From: Stercoripulliclostridium_A sp963642145
Lineage (GTDB): Bacteria; Bacillota; Clostridia; Christensenellales; DTU072
DNA length: 12,175 bases
Assembly: GCA_963642145.1 (NCBI GenBank)
Contig: CAVIFU010000041.1
Location: forward strand, 1 to 12,175
Direction of reading: 5' to 3'
The translations under genes were made by a program, and so were the position numbers. Position 1 is the first letter of the stretch, and the number at the start of each line of letters is the position of its first letter. Below are positions 6,854 to 12,175 of this stretch, one piece after another. The notes beneath the pieces are model-generated. The model was not told the DNA's origin and made no database searches. It was given only the letters and a program-made list of their open reading frames with translations.

Positions 6854-8106
6854 TACTTCCTGCCGGCTTGCACTTTCTTTAAGTGCGCAAAGCGAGGCAG
6901 TCCGTCTTCCGTCGGGAAATCATTGACTCCCTGTATGAGCGGAAGCGCGTAATTTACATAGTCCATGGTGAGTCCTGTGCCGTCTTCGGTTATCCAATCG
7001 AGAGGTACTTTCTTCTCCGTATTGGCGGCAAGTTCTACGGGCATGAGCTTGTAAACGCACTTGTATTCGCCCGAAGACATATCGCGCTCGAATACGACCA
7101 TCTTGTCCGTTTCGCCGTCGCAAGCCGCTTTAACGGCGTATCTGCCGGCGTTGAACGCCTCTTCTATATCGTTACCGGACGCAATGTGCGCTCCGCAACG
7201 TTGCATAAGGCTGAATTCTATGCCCCTGACTTTGACGTTGCACTCGGTATGTATGAGGTCGGCAAGTTGAATCGCAAGTCCGCCGAGTTGGACGTGACCG
7301 AATCCGTCTTTGGCTTTGGCTTGCGACAACGTTTCGACGATGAAGTTGCCGTCTTTATCACGGATGCCTTCGGACACGCACGCTATGCACTTGCCGTTGT
7401 TTGCCGCCATAACCTTTCTGACGTCGGCAACGAATTTCTCGACGGAGAAAGGTACTTCCGGCAAATAGATGAGGTCTGCGCCCAAGCCCTTGTAATTGGC
7501 AAGCGACGCCGCCGCGGTAAGCCATCCCGCATTACGTCCCATTATCTCCACTACGGCTACCTGCCCTTTGTCGTATACCTTGGCGTCAAGGTTGATCTCC
7601 ATGAGCGTGGTGGCTACGTATTTGGCTGCGCTCGCGTATCCCGGGCAGTGGTCCGTGCCGTAAAGGTCGTTATCGATTGTCTTGGGTACGCCGATAATGT
7701 TGCATTCGTAACCGCTGCTAAGCAGATACTTGCTTATCTTGTTGCATGTGTCCATGCTGTCGTTGCCGCCGTTATAAAAGAAATACCTTACGTTGTACTT
7801 CTTGAATACCTCCAAAATGCGCTTGTAGTCGGTATCGTCTACGTCCGCACTTTTGAGTTTGTATCTGACGGAACCCAAGTCCGAGGACGGAGTGTGCTTC
7901 AAAAGCAAAAGCTCCTTGATGTCCTCTTGGCTCATATCGTAAAAATCTTCGTTCAATATGCCTTTGATGCCGTGCGCCAAGCCGTATACCGCGGTGATAT
8001 TCTTCTGTTCAAGCGCTTCGATGAATACGCCTGCCGCGCTCGAATTGATAACGGACGTGGGTCCGCCGGATTGACCGAACATGCATGCTCCGACTAAATT
8101 CTTCAT
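6853..8106 (-). CDS. Pyrophosphate-type 6-phosphofructokinase
   Basis: This 417-residue protein belongs to the phosphofructokinase superfamily, longer than the ATP enzyme encoded next to it. Conserved blocks are FGQSGGPTSVIN (10-21), GGNDS (113-117), PKTIDND (141-147) with the catalytic-type Asp145, and IMGRNAGW (188-195). Asp116 stands where ATP enzymes have Gly in GGDGS, and Lys142 where they have Gly in PGTIDND. Both are accepted markers of PPi as phosphoryl donor. It would reversibly convert fructose 6-phosphate plus PPi to fructose 1,6-bisphosphate plus Pi. The preceding Asn115 replaces the Asp of the usual GGDD, so the donor assignment is likely but not proven. AAGGAG lies 8 bases before the ATG. 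It is 17 bp after pfkA in the same operon. Confidence 0.88.
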   Translation of the reverse strand: MKNLVGACMFGQSGGPTSVINSSAAGVFIEALEQKNITAVYGLAHGIKGILNEDFYDMSQEDIKELLLLKHTPSSDLGSVRYKLKSADVDDTDYKRILEVFKKYNVRYFFYNGGNDSMDTCNKISKYLLSSGYECNIIGVPKTIDNDLYGTDHCPGYASAAKYVATTLMEINLDAKVYDKGQVAVVEIMGRNAGWLTAAASLANYKGLGADLIYLPEVPFSVEKFVADVRKVMAANNGKCIACVSEGIRDKDGNFIVETLSQAKAKDGFGHVQLGGLAIQLADLIHTECNVKVRGIEFSLMQRCGAHIASGNDIEEAFNAGRYAVKAACDGETDKMVVFERDMSSGEYKCVYKLMPVELAANTEKKVPLDWITEDGTGLTMDYVNYALPLIQGVNDFPTEDGLPRFAHLKKVQAGRK

Positions 8107-8123
8107 ATATATCTCCTTATGTT

Positions 8124-9089
8124 CTAAAATGACAGTCTGTTTGCCATAGCCAACATCTCTACGTTAAAGACTTTCTCTATACTCAGAGCTTCGGCTATGG
8201 GCATATCTATAATTTGATTGTTCTTTGTGCCGATTACTCTCGACTCCTTGCAATCGTTGCGCAAAAGCGTTACCGCCCTATCCGCGCAACGCGAAGCGAA
8301 TACCCTGTCTTCCATGGACGGAGTGCCGCCGCGTTGGATGTAGCCGAGTTTGACGGTTCTGACGGTTATGCCCGTGCCTGCCTTGATTTGCGAAGCAAGC
8401 TCGTCGCATGAGCATACGCCCTCCGCAAGTACGATTATGTCCGATATCTTGCCCTTGATGACGTTCTTGCGCATTTTGGCGCATATGTCCTCTACGCTGA
8501 AAGGAAGCTCGGGAACAATTATACTCTCCGCACCGCCGGCTATGCCGGAGTAAAGCGCGATGTCGCCGCAATGTCTGCCCATAACCTCTATAACGCATGC
8601 GCGATCGTGGGACGTCATGGTGTCGCGAATCTTGTTGAGCGCGTCAAGCACGGTATTGACGGCGGTATCGAATCCCAAAGTGAAATCCGTATATCCGAGG
8701 TCGTTATCGATCGTGCCCGGTATACCCATGCCTATTACGCCGCACTTTTCGGAAATGGCGTTGAGTCCGCGGAAAGAACCGTCGCCGCCTATGACGACAA
8801 GTCCTTCTATACCGTATGCGCTAAGCACGTCGGCGCCCTTCTTTTGACCGTCTTCGGTCATGAATTCCGGGCAACGCGCCGTTTTGAGTATTGTGCCGCC
8901 GCGATGTATGGTATCGGAAACCGAACGAGAGTCCATACGGCTTAAATTGCCTTTGATCAAGCCGTCGTATCCGCGCTCTACTCCGAACACTTCCATACCG
9001 TAACTGTTGGCGCAACGAACTACGCCTCTGATTGCCGCGTTCATTCCGGGGGCGTCGCCACCGCTTGTTAAAACAGCGATCCTCCTCAT
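8124..9089 (-). CDS. pfkA: ATP-dependent 6-phosphofructokinase
   Basis: At 321 residues it matches bacterial PfkA, which phosphorylates fructose 6-phosphate with ATP, the committed step of glycolysis. Diagnostic motifs are LTSGGDAPGMNAAIR (7-21), the ATP-type GGDGS (101-105), PGTIDND (124-130) with catalytic Asp128, and VMGRHCGD. Gly at both donor-discriminating sites (104 and 125) contrasts with Asp116 and Lys142 of the neighbouring paralogue. The start ATG is three bases from the yebC stop, with AGAGGA inside the end of yebC as ribosome binding site. Its place in a ribosomal operon suggests that glycolytic capacity is set together with translation capacity; that is inference from layout. 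Confidence 0.96.
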   Translation of the reverse strand: MRRIAVLTSGGDAPGMNAAIRGVVRCANSYGMEVFGVERGYDGLIKGNLSRMDSRSVSDTIHRGGTILKTARCPEFMTEDGQKKGADVLSAYGIEGLVVIGGDGSFRGLNAISEKCGVIGMGIPGTIDNDLGYTDFTLGFDTAVNTVLDALNKIRDTMTSHDRACVIEVMGRHCGDIALYSGIAGGAESIIVPELPFSVEDICAKMRKNVIKGKISDIIVLAEGVCSCDELASQIKAGTGITVRTVKLGYIQRGGTPSMEDRVFASRCADRAVTLLRNDCKESRVIGTKNNQIIDMPIAEALSIEKVFNVEMLAMANRLSF

Positions 9090-9092
9090 AGA

Positions 9093-9827
9093 CTAATCCT
9101 CTTCGGGTTCTTCCGGCAAAATTGCGTTGTGGTAGACGTTTTGGACGTCGTCGAGCTCCTCCAACATATCTATGAGCTTTTGTACGCTTTGGAGGTGTCC
9201 CGCCGGGTCTATGTCGTTATCGGACAACATGTCTACGTCTGCGGAAAGCACGTTGACGCCTGCTTCTTTGAGCTTATCGGATACCGCGTAAACCTCGGTG
9301 GGTACGGTATAAATCTCGTATACGTCGTCATCGGATACGATGTCGTCGGCGCCTGCGTCAAGCGCTATCATCATAATGTCGTCCTCGGGCATGCTCTTGT
9401 CGGCAATGATTACGCCTTTCTTTTTGAACATGTAGGATACGCATCCGTTTTGTCCCAAGGATCCGCCGTACTTATCGAATAAGTGTCTGACGTCGCCCGC
9501 GGTACGGTTCTTGTTGTCGGTAAGCGTTTCTACTATAACCGCAACGCCGCCTGCGCCGTAGCCTTCGTAAGTGATTTCTTCGTAGTTGACAGCTCCGAGT
9601 TCGCCGCTTGCCTTCTTGATGGAACGATTGATGGTATCGTTGGGCATGTTGTTTTGCTTTGCCTTGGCGATAACGTCGCGTAGCTTGGAGTTGTTGGAAG
9701 GATCCGGTCCGCCTGCCTTGACGGCTACCGCGATCTCTCTGCCTATTTTAGTAAAGACGCTACCTCTTTGTGCGTCGGTTTTGCCTTTTTTGATTTTAAT
9801 GTTCGCCCATTTGGAATGTCCGGACAT
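9093..9827 (-). CDS. yebC: YebC/PmpR/TACO1-family protein
   Basis: This 244-residue protein has the hallmark N-terminus MSGHSKWANIKIKK and the GSVFTKIGREI segment. The conserved YEGYGAGGVAVIVE (about 87-100), NKNRTAGDVRH and an acidic C-terminus are also present. The family has been annotated as transcriptional regulators. More recent work ties members to translation, easing ribosome stalling on difficult sequences such as polyproline stretches, as does mitochondrial TACO1. The operon position between an rRNA methyltransferase and other translation genes supports the translation role. A strong GGAGG site precedes the ATG. The coding region is complete and unremarkable in length. Confidence 0.95.
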   Translation of the reverse strand: MSGHSKWANIKIKKGKTDAQRGSVFTKIGREIAVAVKAGGPDPSNNSKLRDVIAKAKQNNMPNDTINRSIKKASGELGAVNYEEITYEGYGAGGVAVIVETLTDNKNRTAGDVRHLFDKYGGSLGQNGCVSYMFKKKGVIIADKSMPEDDIMMIALDAGADDIVSDDDVYEIYTVPTEVYAVSDKLKEAGVNVLSADVDMLSDNDIDPAGHLQSVQKLIDMLEELDDVQNVYHNAILPEEPEED

Positions 9828-9841
9828 ATTTACCTCCGAAT

Positions 9842-10603
9842 TTAATTGATTTTTCCGCCGAGTTTATTTACGACGGTCGCAAGCGCGATCGACGCGCTCA
9901 CTCCGGCATTAAGACTCTCCATCTTGCCGCCGTACATCGGAATCGCAAGCACTCTGTCTGCCGCCTCGCGAAATTCCTTGGATACGCCGTGCGCTTCACT
10001 GCCTACTACCAAAGCGACTTTGCCGTCCGGTACGTAGTCGAATACGTTGGCTCCGCCCATATCGAGAACGGCTATCTCATAGCCTCCGAGAGCGTCGCGT
10101 GCGCCCGCGTAAGAAAGAGGAACTATATTTACGTGGAATATTCCGCCCATAGTGGAACGCACGGTTTTTGGCGAATATGCGTCCGCCGAATTAACCGTAA
10201 TTACGTCGCGTATTCCCATTGCGCATGCGGTACGTATGACAGTGCCTACGTTGCCGGGATCCGATACGCCGTCAAGCACTATAACCGGGTTACCGCTTAC
10301 GGCGCGAGCCTCCGGTATCTCCGCCACTGCCAGAATGCCGGAACTCGTAACGGTATCAGCCATTTTGTCAAAGGCTATGTCAGCTACGACTACGGGTTGC
10401 TTGCCAAGCTTGTCCGCAACGGACATGAGCTCCGACAAACGAGATTCCTTGATATATAATTCCTTAACTGCCTCCGCCGGCATATCGCCGACGATGTTGA
10501 CTCCTTCTACTACGAACAACGAACTTGCGAGCCTCGCTTTTTTGTCCGCAAGACTACGTACAAGTTTAACTGTTGAGTTGTCTGTAGAAGTTATCCTTTG
10601 CAT
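9842..10603 (-). CDS. SpoU/TrmH-family RNA 2'-O-methyltransferase
   Basis: This 253-residue SPOUT methyltransferase probably modifies 23S rRNA ribose 2'-OH using S-adenosylmethionine. The substrate-binding N-terminal domain has the usual start (ITSTDNSTVKLVRSL, then LFVVEG at 29-34). The three knotted-domain motifs are present: motif 1 LDGVSDPGNVGTVIRTA (110-126) with Asn118 and Arg124, motif 2 LVVGSEAHGVS (198-208) with Glu203, and motif 3 IPMYGGKMESLNAGVSASIA (221-240) with Asn232. A member of this family commonly follows rplT in Clostridia. No clear Shine-Dalgarno sequence precedes the ATG; a hairpin occupies the 40-bp gap to rplT. The exact target nucleotide cannot be assigned. Confidence 0.93.
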   Translation of the reverse strand: MQRITSTDNSTVKLVRSLADKKARLASSLFVVEGVNIVGDMPAEAVKELYIKESRLSELMSVADKLGKQPVVVADIAFDKMADTVTSSGILAVAEIPEARAVSGNPVIVLDGVSDPGNVGTVIRTACAMGIRDVITVNSADAYSPKTVRSTMGGIFHVNIVPLSYAGARDALGGYEIAVLDMGGANVFDYVPDGKVALVVGSEAHGVSKEFREAADRVLAIPMYGGKMESLNAGVSASIALATVVNKLGGKIN

Positions 10604-10610
10604 TTAAGTA

Positions 10611-10638
10611 ACGGAGCCCTCATAAGTGAAGGCTCCAT
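10611..10638 (-). other. Intergenic hairpin between rplT and the RNA methyltransferase gene
   Basis: On the minus strand ATGGAGCC (10638-10631) pairs with GGCTCCGT (10618-10611), 8 bp including one G-T pair, with a 12-nt loop. No T-run follows, so efficient termination is unlikely. It could be a processing or stability element that lowers downstream expression relative to the ribosomal proteins. Confidence 0.55.
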
Positions 10639-10643
10639 AACGT

Positions 10644-10997
10644 TTAGTTGAGTGCGGTTTTTGCCTTATCGCAAAGAGCGGTGAAAGCGGCGGAATCGTT
10701 AACTGCGATATCCGCGAGAACTTTGCGGTTGAGATCTATGCCGGCAACTTTGAGACCGTGCATGAGGCGGGAGTAAGAAAGGTCGTTCATCCTTGCCGCG
10801 GCGTTGATACGTGCGATCCAGAGTCTGCGGAAATCTCTCTTTTTGAGCCTTCTGCCTACGTATGCGTATTGTCCGGACTTCATAACCGCTTCACGCGCTA
10901 CGCGGTAAAGCTTGCTCTTGGCGCCAAAGTAACCTTTGGCTTGCTTCATTATTTTTCTCTTTTTCTTTTGTGCGGTAACTGCTCTTTTAATTCTCAT
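10644..10997 (-). CDS. rplT: 50S ribosomal protein L20
   Basis: At 117 residues this matches bacterial L20, an early 23S-rRNA-binding protein needed for 50S assembly. In Firmicutes it also represses its own operon by binding the infC leader. The sequence is typical: MRIKRAVTAQKKKRKIMKQA, the basic helix AKGYFGAKSKLYRVA, the RRLKKRDFRRLWIARINAA segment and YSRLMHGLK. The AGGAGG ribosome binding site overlaps the rpmI stop codon (TAGGAGG), and the 8-nt spacer to ATG nearly matches the one before infC. Gap to rpmI is 12 bp. Confidence 0.98.
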   Translation of the reverse strand: MRIKRAVTAQKKKRKIMKQAKGYFGAKSKLYRVAREAVMKSGQYAYVGRRLKKRDFRRLWIARINAAARMNDLSYSRLMHGLKVAGIDLNRKVLADIAVNDSAAFTALCDKAKTALN

Positions 10998-11009
10998 TGC
11001 CGTGGCCTC

Positions 11010-11210
11010 CTACTTTTGTCCGTAAATCATGTTGCTGATTGTCTTTGCTTGGGCTTGATCGATATATGCGCCTTGGCGAAGGTTTCTTTTGCGTTTACGA
11101 GTTTTCTTGTTAAGAATATGGTTCTTGTTCTGTTTGTTTCTCTTCAAAAGACCGCTTGCGGTAAATCTGAAGCGCTTCTTGCTTGCGCTATGGGTTTTTT
11201 GTTTAGGCAT
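11010..11210 (-). CDS. rpmI: 50S ribosomal protein L35
   Basis: This 66-residue, very basic protein is the usual size of L35 and begins MPKQKTHSASKKRFRFTASG, as expected for the family. It contains the characteristic HILNKKTRKRKRNLRQ stretch. L35 is a small component of the large subunit. AAGGAG lies 10 bases before the ATG. It sits between infC (26-bp gap) and rplT, the standard order of this operon. Confidence 0.98.
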   Translation of the reverse strand: MPKQKTHSASKKRFRFTASGLLKRNKQNKNHILNKKTRKRKRNLRQGAYIDQAQAKTISNMIYGQK

Positions 11211-11236
11211 TATAGTATTTCTCCTTATTGGGATAA

Positions 11237-11755
11237 TTATTTTTTGGTGGGTATGGGCGCCAACATCATGGTTACGTTGCGTCCTTCCAGTACGGGAGGC
11301 TTCTCTTTGACGGCTACGTCCGAAAGCATTTCAAAGAATTCGTTCATCTTCTGTATGGATAGCTCCGGATGTGCGTTCTGCCTGCCCTTCATGCGAATGG
11401 ATACTTTGATCTTGCATCCCTCTTCCAAGAATTCCTTGGTCTTTTTGGCTTTGATACTCATATCGCCGTCCGCTATGGTTTGGCTGAGCTGGACTTCTTT
11501 GAGTTTGAGGACGGTAGCTTTCTTTTTGTCCTCTTTGTCCTTTTTGATTTGGTCAAAGCGATATTTGCCGTAATTGAGTATTTTGCATACCGGCGGATTT
11601 GCCGTGGGCGAAAAGAGTACGAGGTCTAAGTTGCGTTCCTCCGCCATCTTTTGCGCTTGGGACGTAGGTACGATACCGAGCATACTGCCGTCCGCGTCAA
11701 TCAATCTTACTTCCGGAACTCGTATTGCCGAGTTAGTGAGTAATTCCTTAAATAT
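11237..11755 (-). CDS. infC: Translation initiation factor IF-3, probable AUA start
   Basis: IF-3 binds the 30S subunit, keeps subunits apart and checks start codon and initiator tRNA. The 172-residue reading has the N-domain (AIRVPEVRLIDADG...LGIVP), the family signature CKILNYGKYRFDQ, a lysine-rich linker and the C-domain ending RNVTMMLAPIPTKK. No ATG, GTG or TTG lies in frame upstream of codon 18, a TTG at 11704, and starting there would remove the conserved N-terminal strand. The in-frame ATA at 11755-11753 lies 8 nt after a perfect AGGAGG (11769-11764) and gives the usual family length. A stop codon (TAG, 11770-11768) bounds the frame upstream. E. coli and Geobacillus infC start with AUU, allowing IF-3 to repress itself; AUA would serve the same purpose. 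Family identity is certain; the start is a strong inference. Confidence 0.93.
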   Translation of the reverse strand: MFKELLTNSAIRVPEVRLIDADGSMLGIVPTSQAQKMAEERNLDLVLFSPTANPPVCKILNYGKYRFDQIKKDKEDKKKATVLKLKEVQLSQTIADGDMSIKAKKTKEFLEEGCKIKVSIRMKGRQNAHPELSIQKMNEFFEMLSDVAVKEKPPVLEGRNVTMMLAPIPTKK

Positions 11756-11769
11756 AGCCGTGTCCTCCT
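11753..11769 (-). promoter_or_regulatory. Ribosome binding site and AUA start of infC
   Basis: AGGAGG (11769-11764), an 8-nt spacer ACACGGCT, then ATA. The rplT initiation region has the same layout, AGGAGG-CCACGGCA-ATG, matching at 14 of 17 positions. This supports ATA as the true start codon. Confidence 0.8.
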
Positions 11770-11932
11770 ATATATTTGAGCCCTTACGGGCGGTTTTGTA
11801 AAAGAAAATGTGCCCTCCTGAAGAAAGCACATCTCACACAAGCTACGTACCATACATCAAGCAGGCACATAGATTATATCGTTTTGAACCGTTTTGCTTT
11901 GCTTACGGTGAGAATCGCTTCTTCTTTTACAA
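11756..11932 (-). ncRNA. infC operon leader, probable L20-type attenuator
   Basis: From the predicted start (about 11932) the leader runs some 175 nt. It contains a local hairpin ACCGU/ACGGU (11909-11905 with 11892-11888) and a possible long-range pairing UCUCAC (11913-11908) with GUGAGA (11837-11832). An upstream strand AUGUGCCU (11870-11863) can pair with GGGCACAU (11815-11808), which forms the 3' arm of a terminator. A GCCC-GUAA-GGGC hairpin (11791-11780) precedes the ribosome binding site. In Bacillus the same operon is controlled by L20 binding a comparable leader and promoting termination. Location and architecture fit that model, but no covariance search was possible, so membership in the L20-leader family is inferred. 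Confidence 0.7.
11800..11832 (-). terminator. Intrinsic terminator within the infC leader (attenuator)
   Basis: On the minus strand AUGUGCUUUC (11832-11823) pairs with GAGGGCACAU (11817-11808), 10 bp with two G-U pairs and a 5-nt loop UUCAG. UUUCUUUU follows at once. It lies about 30 nt before the infC ribosome binding site. Its 3' arm is shared with the antiterminator pairing from 11870-11863, so the two folds exclude each other. Confidence 0.75.
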
Positions 11933-11937
11933 CGGAT

Positions 11938-11966
11938 ATTCTAATACATTACATTTTGTATGTCAA
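11938..11966 (-). promoter_or_regulatory. Strong SigA-type promoter of the infC operon
   Basis: On the minus strand a perfect TTGACA (11966-11961) is followed by 17 bp and then TAGAAT (11943-11938), one base from consensus. The upstream flank is A/T-rich (11967-12000), like an UP element. Transcription should begin near 11932. Confidence 0.88.
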
Positions 11967-12006
11967 ACAAAATTTAATAAATTTTTAATTTTTTGATTAG
12001 AAAAGG

Positions 12007-12035
12007 TAGCAAGAGTTGTGGGCTTGCTATTTTTT
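12007..12035 (+). terminator. Terminator-like hairpin between array and infC promoter
   Basis: TAGCAAG (12007-12013) pairs perfectly with CTTGCTA (12023-12029) around a 9-nt loop, followed by six T (12030-12035) on the plus strand. Read on the minus strand the same stem is followed only by CCTTTTC, a weaker tail. No plus-strand gene is visible that would need it. It may work in both directions and shield the infC promoter from leftward readthrough. Confidence 0.5.
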
Positions 12036-12047
12036 ATACCTATAAGA

Positions 12048-12175
12048 GGAAATATACAACGCCGTTGGCGTCGGTGATATACGCCGTTGGCACGGCGGTG
12101 ATATACGCAACCTCGCGGTTGCGGTGATATACACGCCCGGTGGGCGCGGTGATATACATCGCCTACGGCGACGGT
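12048..12175 (+). repeat. Right tandem hairpin array (core GGTGATATAC on the plus strand)
   Basis: The 10-bp core GGTGATATAC occurs at 12073-12082, 12097-12106, 12123-12132 and 12148-12157. A fifth begins at 12173 and is cut by the window edge. A degenerate copy (GGAAATATAC) lies at 12048-12057, nearest infC. Core starts are 24, 26, 25 and 25 bp apart. Each insert is a different palindrome: ACGCC-GTT-GGCGT (12059-12071), GCCGT-TGGC-ACGGC (12083-12096), GCAACC-TCGC-GGTTGC (12107-12122), CGCCC-GGT-GGGCG (12134-12146) and TCGCC-TAC-GGCGA (12159-12171). The array continues beyond the window. It belongs to the same family as the left array but is inverted relative to it. Function is unknown. Confidence 0.92.
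12127..12157. repeat. Right arm of a 31-bp perfect inverted repeat
   Basis: Exact reverse complement of 82-112, comprising part of one core, the CGCCC-GGT-GGGCG hairpin and one complete core. It is the longest exact match noticed between the two arrays. Confidence 0.9.

Noticed and set aside
6883..8097. 404-codon open frame on the plus strand
   Set aside because: It lies exactly antisense to the PPi-type phosphofructokinase, has no ribosome binding site or recognisable domain, and follows from the codon bias of the real gene.
11237..11704. infC starting at TTG 11704
   Set aside because: This would remove the conserved N-terminal strand (AIRVPEVRLIDADG). It lacks a good ribosome binding site, while ATA at 11755 has a perfect one at ideal spacing.
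11776..11996. Short plus-strand open frames across the infC leader
   Set aside because: They cover the leader and promoter of infC, which has clear regulatory structure on the minus strand. No ribosome binding site or protein similarity is seen.
12048..12175. CRISPR array
   Set aside because: The constant part is only 10 bp and the variable parts are 13-17 bp palindromes. CRISPR repeats are longer, spacers are not self-complementary, and no cas genes are present.
12048..12175. Iterons of a replication origin
   Set aside because: The regular spacing invites the idea, but no replication initiator gene or DnaA-box cluster is visible, and a related array lies 12 kb away at an operon end.
1..12175. 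tRNA, rRNA, insertion sequence or prophage genes
   Set aside because: No cloverleaf, rRNA stretch, transposase or phage-like coding sequence was seen on either strand.

Overview
The window reads as a chromosomal housekeeping segment of a bacterium, most likely an uncultured Clostridia-like Firmicute. This rests on the gene order infC-rpmI-rplT followed by a SpoU-type rRNA methyltransferase, an L20-leader-like attenuator ahead of infC, strong AGGAGG ribosome binding sites, Ppx/GppA-Maf-MreB together, and paired ATP- and PPi-type phosphofructokinases. Base composition is moderate. The lineage is an inference; no rRNA or other taxonomic marker is present. All thirteen protein genes lie on the minus strand, so transcription runs from high to low coordinates.

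Right to left: 12048-12175 holds a tandem array of tiny hairpins separated by a fixed 10-bp core (GGTGATATAC). A hairpin with a T-run on the plus strand follows at 12007-12035. A near-consensus promoter (11938-11966) then drives a roughly 175-nt leader containing an intrinsic terminator and a competing antiterminator, consistent with L20-mediated attenuation. The first operon is infC (probable AUA start), rpmI, rplT, a SpoU/TrmH rRNA methyltransferase, yebC, pfkA, a PPi-type phosphofructokinase, a small lipoprotein, typA, and a membrane-anchored tandem DUF1508 protein. It ends at a strong terminator (3331-3359). It combines translation factors and ribosome proteins with both forms of the committed glycolytic step.

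A second promoter (3261-3289) drives a three-gene operon with overlapping ends: ppx/gppA with a C-terminal HD domain, maf, and a divergent MreB homologue lacking key active-site residues. No conventional terminator follows the mreB-like gene. A second hairpin array of the same family (about 13-117) follows instead, in inverted orientation to the right-hand one.

The two arrays therefore bracket the gene block and both read outward. They share a perfect 31-bp inverted repeat (82-112 and 12127-12157). Their stems differ in sequence from unit to unit but keep base pairing, which points to selection or copying of the structure. They are the least explained part of the window. The next most interesting items are the AUA start of infC with its leader attenuator and the degenerate MreB.
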